A stretch of DNA of 7,680 nucleotides, taken from an uncultured Eubacteriaceae bacterium. Its GTDB lineage: Bacteria > Bacillota > Clostridia > Eubacteriales > Eubacteriaceae. The stretch is taken from positions 1 to 7,680 of the forward strand of contig CANQNI010000071.1 in NCBI GenBank assembly GCA_947625175.1, written 5' to 3'. This document shows, one piece after another, positions 1-6,205 of this stretch (its first letter is position 1; each line of letters starts with the position of its first letter). The position numbers were made by a program, and so were the translations under genes. A model generated the notes under the pieces. That model saw nothing but the letters and a program-made list of their open reading frames with translations. It was not told where the DNA came from and made no database searches.

Positions 1-411
1 AGTTGAAAATGCGCCAAGAGCCCCATAAGTACAGGTATGGCTATCTGCGCCAATAACACAATCTCCGGCAACTACCAAACCCTTTTCCGGAAGTAGAGCG
101 TGTTCTATTCCCATTTCGCCAATTTCGAAATAATTATCTATATCCTGATCACAGGCAAAACATCTTACCTGTTTAGCCTGTTCAGCAGCTTTAATATCTT
201 TATTAGGTGTAAAATGATCAGGCACTAAAGCGACTTTTTTATTATCAAAGACCTTATCAGCATCTATGTTTTCAAAAACATTAATAGCAACTGGAGAGGT
301 AATATCATTTCCCATAACCAGGTCCAGGTCTGCCATAATCAGTTCGCCGGCCTTAACTTCTGGAAGTCCTGCATGGTCAGCCAGAATTTTTTGACTCATT
401 GTCATTCCCAT
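1..411 (-). CDS. leuC: 3-isopropylmalate/citramalate dehydratase large subunit, N-terminal part (runs off left edge)
   Basis: The first 137 codons are present, beginning [16 protein letters not shown], and the frame stays open to the window edge. This N-terminus, the segments NDITSPVAI and [17 protein letters not shown], the motif [14 protein letters not shown] and the motif [14 protein letters not shown] are typical of the aconitase-superfamily LeuC of the roughly 420-residue clostridial/archaeal type. The 4Fe-4S cysteines lie further downstream and are not visible. With LeuD it isomerises 2-isopropylmalate to 3-isopropylmalate in leucine synthesis; beside cimA it very likely also isomerises citramalate. 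The start is supported by GAGG (minus strand, 421-418) six bases upstream of the ATG. It follows the cimA stop after 15 bases, so the two are co-transcribed. Homoaconitase is the main alternative by family, but the context argues against it. Confidence 0.93.
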   Translation of the reverse strand, partial: MGMTMSQKILADHAGLPEVKAGELIMADLDLVMGNDITSPVAINVFENIDADKVFDNKKVALVPDHFTPNKDIKAAEQAKQVRCFACDQDIDNYFEIGEMGIEHALLPEKGLVVAGDCVIGADSHTCTYGALGAFST

Positions 412-426
412 AGTTTTCCTCGATTT

Positions 427-2025
427 CTAAACCAGATGAAAAGCTTTCATCTGTTTTTCCATATCTGATAATAACTTATACTCTATTGAATCAATCAGAG
501 CAATTAAACTGGCTTCAATTATATCAGTAGAAACACCAACTGTTGTCCAGATTTCCTCTCCGTCTGAACTTTCAATTAAAACCCTAACTTTAGAAGCTGT
601 AGCCCCCTTATCAATAACACGGACTTTAAAGTCAGTCAGGCGCATATCCTCGATTGCTGGATAGAATTCTTCCAGGGCTGATCGTAAAGCGATATCAAGC
701 GCATTAACAGGACCATCCCCTTCAGCTGCATGGATTACTGTTTTACCGTTAACATTAACCTTAACGATAGCAGATGCACTGAGTGTTTCTCCATTTTGGA
801 CTTTACTGCCAATTGTCTTATAGTCTTCTATTATAAAGAAAGGTTTAAAAGCTCCGAGTTCTTTTCGAATTAATAATTTAATACTACTTTCTGCACCTTC
901 AAACTGGTAACCTTCATATTCAAGTTCTTTGATTTTTTCCATTACCAGTGTTGTTTCTTCACTTTGTTTAGTTAAAGACGGATCGATTTCATTAATCCGG
1001 TTAATAATAGTTCCTCTCCCGGCTACTTCACTCATTAAAAGACGGCGTTCATTACCTACTAAATCTGGAACGATATGTTCAAAAGATTTGGGATCTTTAA
1101 GAACGGCATCAATATGCATTCCACCTTTATGGGCAAAAGCAGATTTACCAATAAAAGGTTCTCTTCCTGTTAAGTTATAATTGGAAATTTCTGCTATTTT
1201 AATTGAAGCATTCGTTAGTTTTTTTAAACCATCCGGGTCGATACAATTATAATCAAGTTTTAGCTGGAGATTTGGAATAATAGCGGTAAGATTAGCATTC
1301 CCACAACGTTCCCCAAAGCCAAGAAAAGTTCCCTGAACCTGAGTTGCTCCAGCTTCAACAGCAGCAATACTATTGGCTACAGCAAGGCCTGAATCATTAT
1401 GGGCATGTATTCCAACCGGAATTTTTATTTCTTGCTGAACTCGATTGATTATTTCAACAATTTCTGAAGGAAGGGATCCTCCATTCGTATCACAAAGTGT
1501 AAGAACAGTAGCACCACCTCTTTCAGCAGCTTTTAAGGTTTCTATAGCATAATCCGGATCCAATTTATAACCGTCAAAGAAATGTTCTGCATCAAAGATA
1601 ACTTCAATTCCATTATCTGTTAGATAGCGAACACTATCTTCAATCATATTCAAATTTTCATCCAGAGTAGTATGGATTATCTTTTCTACCTGAAAAGGTG
1701 ATGATTTTCCAAAAAGGGCAGCAACCTTGGCGCCAGAGTTTAAAATCTTCTGTAGATTATCATCTTCTTCTGGTTTAACTCCTGGACGTCTGGTTGAGCC
1801 AAAGGCACAAATTTGAGCATGTTCGAGTTCTTCGTTTTTTATTAAATCAAAAAATTCGATATCTTTTGGATTACTGCCAGGGTTTCCAGCTTCGATAATA
1901 TCAATTCCAGCTTTATCAAGAGTATGGAGAATTCTGAGCTTATCTTCTACAGAAAAAGAAATTCCTTCAGCCTGGGCACCATCCCGTAATGTTGAATCGA
2001 AGATTGTAATTTTATTAGTTTCCAT
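427..2025 (-). CDS. cimA: (R)-citramalate synthase
   Basis: This 532-residue protein would condense pyruvate and acetyl-CoA to citramalate, the entry step of the threonine-independent route to isoleucine. The N-terminal HMGL-like TIM barrel (about 1-275) shows DSTLRDGAQAEGISFSVEDK at 10-29, with metal and catalytic residues D10 and R14, the metal-binding HAH at 207-209, and GFGERCGNA at 236-244. The linker carries FAHKGGMHIDAV (297-308) and SEVAGRGTI. The C-terminal LeuA-type regulatory domain spans about 385-520 (IHAAEGDGPVNALD, then VRVIDKGATASKVRV). The AQAEGISFSVEDK signature and the PGSNPKD segment separate CimA from 2-isopropylmalate synthase. The regulatory domain suggests end-product inhibition, in this family by isoleucine. 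GAAGG lies five bases before the ATG. The gene lies 45 bases after ilvC and 15 before leuC. 2-isopropylmalate synthase is the only real alternative, and is less likely. Confidence 0.94.
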   Translation of the reverse strand: METNKITIFDSTLRDGAQAEGISFSVEDKLRILHTLDKAGIDIIEAGNPGSNPKDIEFFDLIKNEELEHAQICAFGSTRRPGVKPEEDDNLQKILNSGAKVAALFGKSSPFQVEKIIHTTLDENLNMIEDSVRYLTDNGIEVIFDAEHFFDGYKLDPDYAIETLKAAERGGATVLTLCDTNGGSLPSEIVEIINRVQQEIKIPVGIHAHNDSGLAVANSIAAVEAGATQVQGTFLGFGERCGNANLTAIIPNLQLKLDYNCIDPDGLKKLTNASIKIAEISNYNLTGREPFIGKSAFAHKGGMHIDAVLKDPKSFEHIVPDLVGNERRLLMSEVAGRGTIINRINEIDPSLTKQSEETTLVMEKIKELEYEGYQFEGAESSIKLLIRKELGAFKPFFIIEDYKTIGSKVQNGETLSASAIVKVNVNGKTVIHAAEGDGPVNALDIALRSALEEFYPAIEDMRLTDFKVRVIDKGATASKVRVLIESSDGEEIWTTVGVSTDIIEASLIALIDSIEYKLLSDMEKQMKAFHLV

Positions 2026-2041
2026 TTATGCCTTCGTATTT

Positions 2042-2067
2042 AAAAAGAAGGGCTCGAGGCCCTTTTT
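2042..2067 (-). terminator. Intrinsic-terminator-like hairpin between ilvC and cimA
   Basis: On the minus strand AAGGGC (2064-2059) pairs with GCCCTT (2053-2048) around a five-base loop. A G-T pair and two A-T pairs extend the stem, and C plus five T follow. It begins four bases after the ilvC stop and ends 17 bases before the cimA ATG. The T-tract is short, so it probably gives partial termination, trimming cimA-leuC expression relative to ilvC, or acts as an mRNA 3'-end stabiliser. The element is nearly symmetric, with five T also on the plus strand. The hairpin is seen; its effect is inferred. Confidence 0.6.
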
Positions 2068-2070
2068 AAT

Positions 2071-3102
<1,032 letters not shown>

Positions 3103-3117
3103 TTATTTATTAATAAC

Positions 3118-3153
3118 AAAATTAAAGCCTCCCATACCATTGGTATGAGAGGC
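3118..3153 (-). terminator. T-box terminator hairpin
   Basis: GCCTCTCATACC (3153-3142) pairs with GGTATGGGAGGC (3138-3127) around the loop AAT: 12 bp with one T-G wobble. The tract TTTAATTTTG follows. Its 5' arm overlaps the 3' arm of the antiterminator, which is the standard T-box switch. Readthrough from tadA upstream would also have to pass this hairpin. Confidence 0.92.
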
Positions 3154-3378
3154 GAAATTTTCCGCTGTACCACTCTCTTTCGGAAGATAAGTGTTCCCTT
3201 TTTAGATCTATCAATCTTTTGCTTTATAACGTAAGCAATCCCGACTCATCTTACTCCTCTTTCAGATGAGCAGTTCACAAGAGATTTAATTAAAAACCGG
3301 TTTACCGGATCTCACCAACTCCGACTCTCTGTAAAACGTGTTGTTTTTAATTAGGCTTGATCATTACTTTTAATACTT
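3118..3378 (-). promoter_or_regulatory. T-box riboswitch leader of the ilvC-cimA-leuC operon, probably tRNA-Leu responsive
   Basis: Read on the minus strand, the leader has a 10-bp stem I segment (3352-3343 with 3297-3288), the conserved AGAGAG (3330-3325), and an apical CGGA/TCCG hairpin with GTTGGTGAGA between its arms. GTGAA at 3278-3274 precedes the triplets CTG (3273-3271) and CTC (3270-3268), both leucine codons and either of which could be the specifier. The T-box core AGAGTGGTACAGCGG starts near 3175. GAGAG (3177-3173) and GCG (3165-3163) pair with CGC and CTCTC (3154-3147) to form the antiterminator, with a seven-base bulge TGGTACA that can pair with a tRNA ACCA end. The same CGCCTCTC is needed by the terminator, so the two structures exclude each other. 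Uncharged tRNA should therefore allow transcription into ilvC. The 5' limit is inferred from the promoter. Confidence 0.93.
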
Positions 3379-3384
3379 TTAACA

Positions 3385-3413
3385 ATTATAATGATTAGAA
3401 ATTTTAAAGTCAA
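3385..3413 (-). promoter_or_regulatory. Sigma-A-type promoter of the ilvC operon
   Basis: On the minus strand TTGACT (3413-3408) and a perfect TATAAT (3390-3385) are separated by exactly 17 bases. Transcription should start near 3378, just upstream of the T-box stem I. The -35 lies only 25 bases beyond the tadA stop, and no separate tadA terminator is visible between them. Confidence 0.88.
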
Positions 3414-3438
3414 TTACAGAAGTAATTATTAAAAGATT

Positions 3439-4071
3439 CTAACGTTTTTTAACAAAAAAATCTTCCAGAATCGTTCTGCAGTCGTCTTCATAAACACCTG
3501 AGATAACTTCAATTTGATTATCATAGGTCTTTAAGAGTTCTGTTTTACTTTCAACAGCCCCCATTTTGGGTTCGGTAGTACCATAGACAAGCTTTTTTAT
3601 TCCGCTCTGAATAATTGCACCTAAGCACATCGGACAAGGTTCACAGGTTATATAAATTTCTGCATCCTTAAGCCGCCATGAATCTAGAAGATTAGCAGCC
3701 GTTCTGATTACATTAATTTCAGCGTGTGAAGTAACATCTTTACTTTGCTCTTTCCTGTTATGATCACGGGCTATAACTTTATTATTTAATACTAGAACAG
3801 CTCCAATTGGAACTTCGTCTTCTTCTAAGGCTAGCTTAGCTTCATCGAGGGCCATTTTCATGAATTTCCGGGTTTTTCGTAAAAAAAAGCCGGATTTTTC
3901 ATCCGGCATAATCTCGTCACTATCTTCTTCTGCTTCTTGAGTTATTTCTTCTAAAGCATCGTTAAACTGAACTCTTTCTTCTGGTTGAGTCGGGCCTTCA
4001 TGGATATCAATCATTGGTGGCTTTTCACCTTCGGCTATTGTTACTACTTCTTGAATATTCTTATCTTCCAT
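3439..4071 (-). CDS. tadA: tRNA-specific adenosine deaminase with an acidic N-terminal extension
   Basis: The product deaminates adenosine 34 to inosine in the anticodon of tRNA-Arg(ACG). The catalytic core (about 64-210) has the zinc-deaminase motifs HAE at 116-118 (H116 zinc ligand, E118 proton shuttle) and PCPMC at 145-149 (C146 and C149), and the family signatures EVPIGAVLV (86-94) and SWRL. TadA is usually about 150-165 residues; this one has 210, the excess being an N-terminal stretch of about 65 residues rich in Glu and Asp with no recognised fold, probably disordered. The long start is supported by AAAGGA about seven bases before the ATG and by an 11-base overlap with the amylase gene, suggesting translational coupling. 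The in-frame Met71 has no good ribosome binding site and would cut into the first helix. A terminator-like hairpin lies in the coding DNA at the extension/core junction. Confidence 0.93.
   Translation of the reverse strand: MEDKNIQEVVTIAEGEKPPMIDIHEGPTQPEERVQFNDALEEITQEAEEDSDEIMPDEKSGFFLRKTRKFMKMALDEAKLALEEDEVPIGAVLVLNNKVIARDHNRKEQSKDVTSHAEINVIRTAANLLDSWRLKDAEIYITCEPCPMCLGAIIQSGIKKLVYGTTEPKMGAVESKTELLKTYDNQIEVISGVYEDDCRTILEDFFVKKR
3881..3907 (-). terminator. Terminator-like hairpin plus T8 inside the tadA coding sequence
   Basis: On the minus strand GCCGGAT (3907-3901), loop GAAAA and ATCCGGC (3895-3889) form a perfect 7-bp GC-rich hairpin directly followed by eight T (3888-3881). It points in the direction of tadA transcription and encodes PDEKSGFFL, residues 56-64, where the acidic extension meets the deaminase core. 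The sequence fits a strong intrinsic terminator. Whether it works as one while ribosomes cover it is unknown. The T8 run could also be a slippage site. Confidence 0.6.
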
Positions 4072-5401
4072 TGGTCTGTCCTTTATTTATTAAAATTCTA
4101 CCGGACATAGCTGGTATATTAACAGAACCATTTATCTCAATATCCTGATTATTAAGAATATCTTCATAGGAATTATATAAATTAACATTCACAACAGCAT
4201 CTTCCTCATTCATATTAAGAAGAATAACTGCTTCTTTACCATCTAAGATACGTTTAAAACCATACTGTTCAGGCTGGATAAAAAGTTCTTCATAATAACC
4301 ATCTTTTAAAACCGGATACTCTTTTCTTAATTTACCCAATTTTTTAATTAATCTATATAACTCATTAGCCTGATCAAAATTAATATTTTCATAGGGTGGT
4401 CTTAAATTCTGATCACTTCCCCATTCCTTTCTACCTTCAAGCGCCTGTTCACTACCATAATATATAGTAGGAAATCCTGGCATAGTATAAAAAAGAATAT
4501 AGAGTGGTTCGAGAAGCTTTTTATCGCGGAGTGTTGAAGCTACCCTTTCAACATCATGGTTATCTACAAAGTTAGCTGCCGGAATTCCATGAACCAGGCC
4601 GCCGTTATGATCAAATAATCTTCTTATTGAATGGGCAATTTCAAAATAATTCTTGGAGTTTAAACTCGAATAAAGACCTTTATAACATTCGTAGTCTGTA
4701 AAGGAATCCAGATGACCATTTTGAACCAGTTCTTCATAGTTTCCTCCTACGATTTCACCAATCATTAGGAAATCATCTTTTTTACTATGAGCCATGTCAG
4801 CCAGCTCAGATAAGAATCCACGATCCATGACATTAGCAGCATCCATTCGGACCCCATCAATATCGTATTCTTCAATCCAGTAATTTAAAATATCTTTTAA
4901 ATAATCTCTGACTTCCGGATTCCACAGATTAAGTTTTACTAGTTCATCATGTCCAGCCCAGTTATCATAGGAAAATCCATCATTGTATGAATTATTTCCC
5001 CAGAAATTGACATTGTTAAACCAGTCTTTATATCTGGAATTTTCTCTATTTTGTTTTAAATCCTGAAATGCAAAATGATCGCGCCCAACGTGGTTAAAGA
5101 CACAGTCAAAAAGTATATCAAAACCATCTTTTTTTAACTGCTCTATCACTTCTTTTAAATCTTCATTGGTTCCAAGTCTATGATCAAGTTTTTTATAATC
5201 GATCGTATCATAACCGTGTGAGGTTGATTCATTTAAAGGTCCAAAAAGAATAGTGTTAATGTTTAAATCTTTCAAATAATCTGAAATCTCTAAAACTTTA
5301 GTAATACGATTAGTTGTTTTGGTTTCATCTCTCCCATTTTGGGGAGCTCCACAATAACCTAAGGTAAAAATATGATAAATATTTCTATCTGTTGCTTTCA
5401 T
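4061..5401 (-). CDS. Cytoplasmic alpha-amylase family glycoside hydrolase (GH13)
   Basis: This 446-residue enzyme likely hydrolyses or rearranges alpha-1,4-glucans such as maltodextrins or cyclodextrins. All four GH13 conserved regions are present on the (beta/alpha)8 barrel: DCVFNH at 99-104, GVRMDAA at 183-189 with nucleophile D187, MIGEIV at 213-218 with acid/base E216, and FVDNHD at 278-283 with transition-state stabiliser D283. A small C-terminal beta domain follows from about 365. There is no signal peptide or membrane segment, so it should act in the cytoplasm on imported oligosaccharides. The start has only a weak ribosome binding site (TAGAAA far upstream), but no better in-frame start exists nearby and the N-terminus YHIFTLGYCGAP fits a known clostridial group of cytosolic GH13 proteins. 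It overlaps tadA by 11 bases. Exact substrate and subfamily cannot be read from the sequence. Confidence 0.9.
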   Translation of the reverse strand: MKATDRNIYHIFTLGYCGAPQNGRDETKTTNRITKVLEISDYLKDLNINTILFGPLNESTSHGYDTIDYKKLDHRLGTNEDLKEVIEQLKKDGFDILFDCVFNHVGRDHFAFQDLKQNRENSRYKDWFNNVNFWGNNSYNDGFSYDNWAGHDELVKLNLWNPEVRDYLKDILNYWIEEYDIDGVRMDAANVMDRGFLSELADMAHSKKDDFLMIGEIVGGNYEELVQNGHLDSFTDYECYKGLYSSLNSKNYFEIAHSIRRLFDHNGGLVHGIPAANFVDNHDVERVASTLRDKKLLEPLYILFYTMPGFPTIYYGSEQALEGRKEWGSDQNLRPPYENINFDQANELYRLIKKLGKLRKEYPVLKDGYYEELFIQPEQYGFKRILDGKEAVILLNMNEEDAVVNVNLYNSYEDILNNQDIEINGSVNIPAMSGRILINKGQTNGR

Positions 5402-5481
5402 AAATTTAAATTTTCTAGTTTAATTTATTTAAAAATTGGTATAACTAATTTAGAAGTTTAATCTAATAAACTAACTATGTC

Positions 5482-5510
5482 ATACTAATATAAAGTTTAT
5501 AATTTATCAA
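5482..5510 (-). promoter_or_regulatory. Candidate promoter of the amylase-tadA unit
   Basis: On the minus strand TTGATA (5510-5505) and TAGTAT (5487-5482) are separated by 17 bases. This would give an untranslated leader of about 70 bases. The -10 is only a fair match and the region is very AT-rich, so chance matches are likely. It overlaps the plus-strand -10 of the lipoprotein gene. Confidence 0.35.
5498..5503 (+). promoter_or_regulatory. Candidate -10 box of the lipoprotein gene
   Basis: A perfect TATAAT lies 27 bases before the lipoprotein ATG. No convincing -35 is found 16-18 bases upstream. The resulting leader would be about 20 bases and would include AAAGGAG (5519-5525), five bases before the ATG. 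Confidence 0.4.
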
Positions 5511-5530
5511 TTCCAAGAAAAGGAGTAGAC

Positions 5531-6019
5531 ATGAAAAAACTACTATTAGCTTTATTGTTATCATTAGGACTCATTTTATGTTTTACCGCTTGTACATCTA
5601 GTTCAGATACCAAACCAGCAGATGAAACCAAATCTGAAGCTGAAGAAGAAGCTAAAATGGAACCGCCGGTTTCTGATGTATCTGGAGGAACCGGAATCCA
5701 GGGAACCTGGAAAGCTGAAGAACTCGATGGGGATAATCAGGAAATAGTTCAGTTAGCTTTAAATAGTGACAATACATTTGTTCTATATACTGGAGCTGAT
5801 TCAGGAGAAAACGTTGATACAGCTACATCAATAGATGGTAAATATTCCTACACTGATACCGAATTAACATTAGAACCTGAAACTGAAATTGCCGGTGAAG
5901 ATCCTGGGGTATTTAAAGCTGGGGATGATGGAAAGGTTGTTATGAAATATACAGTCAATGATACAACCTTAACATTAACTAACTCGGATAACGAACAGGA
6001 AGTATTAACTAGACAATAA
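5531..6019 (+). CDS. Small acidic lipoprotein, function unknown
   Basis: The 162-residue product begins with a lipoprotein signal peptide: MKK, a hydrophobic stretch from 4 to about 18, and the lipobox FTAC, giving lipidation at C21. It should therefore be anchored to the outer face of the cytoplasmic membrane. A linker rich in Glu, Ser and Lys (22-55) precedes a domain starting GTWKAEEL and containing alternating beta strands (FVLYTG, GKYSYTDTELTLEP, VMKYTVNDTTLTLTN). This resembles small lipocalin-like or DUF-type beta-barrel domains found in clostridial lipoproteins, but I cannot name a family with confidence. The mature part is strongly acidic. AAAGGAG five bases upstream supports the start. 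It is monocistronic: divergent from the amylase gene, convergent with lon, and closed by its own terminator. No function can be assigned. Confidence 0.88.
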   Translation: MKKLLLALLLSLGLILCFTACTSSSDTKPADETKSEAEEEAKMEPPVSDVSGGTGIQGTWKAEELDGDNQEIVQLALNSDNTFVLYTGADSGENVDTATSIDGKYSYTDTELTLEPETEIAGEDPGVFKAGDDGKVVMKYTVNDTTLTLTNSDNEQEVLTRQ

Positions 6020-6045
6020 GTAATTAAACTTATTTAAATCACTAA

Positions 6046-6090
6046 CTCTATTTCAATAGTTAACCTATGAATGGTTAAGTTGAATTAGAG
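6046..6090. repeat. Long imperfect inverted repeat downstream of the lipoprotein gene
   Basis: CTCTA (6046-6050), TTCAA (6052-6056) and TTAACC (6060-6065) pair with GGTTAA (6073-6078), TTGAA (6080-6084) and TAGAG (6086-6090) around a seven-base loop, giving 16 bp with one mismatch and a small bulge. It is AT-rich with no adjacent T-tract, so it is not a classical terminator. It may protect the lipoprotein mRNA 3' end. The role is inferred. Confidence 0.5.
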
Positions 6091-6100
6091 AATTTAAAAA

Positions 6101-6132
6101 AACCTCTATTCTTTAATAGGGGTTCTTTTTTT
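6101..6132 (+). terminator. Terminator of the lipoprotein gene, probably bidirectional
   Basis: AACCTCTATT (6101-6110) pairs with AATAGGGGTT (6115-6124), 10 bp with one T-G wobble, around the loop CTTT. C and seven T follow (6125-6132). The A-run before the stem gives a T-run on the other strand, so it could also stop lon transcripts that pass the first lon terminator. Confidence 0.9.
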
Positions 6133-6135
6133 GAG

Positions 6136-6174
6136 AAAAAAAGAACCTGGATCTACCAAAGTAAATCCAGGTTC
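6136..6174 (-). terminator. Terminator of lon
   Basis: On the minus strand GAACCTGGAT (6174-6165) pairs perfectly with ATCCAGGTTC (6152-6143) around a 12-base loop, followed by seven T (6142-6136). It starts 31 bases after the lon stop codon and is oriented for lon. Confidence 0.9.
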
Positions 6175-6205
6175 AAACATTAAGTTAACCTTAATTTGGC
6201 TGATA

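Noticed and set aside
929..1180. Plus-strand open frame of 83 codons
   Set aside because: It lies wholly within cimA on the other strand, has no family resemblance, and the cimA frame is clearly the coding one.
3859..3861. Met71 as the true tadA start
   Set aside because: There is no good ribosome binding site before it and it would remove the start of the first core helix; the ATG at 4071 has AAAGGA at good spacing. Kept only as a secondary possibility in the findings.
3881..3907. Hairpin read as evidence that tadA is a broken pseudogene
   Set aside because: The frame is intact through the hairpin and all deaminase motifs are present.
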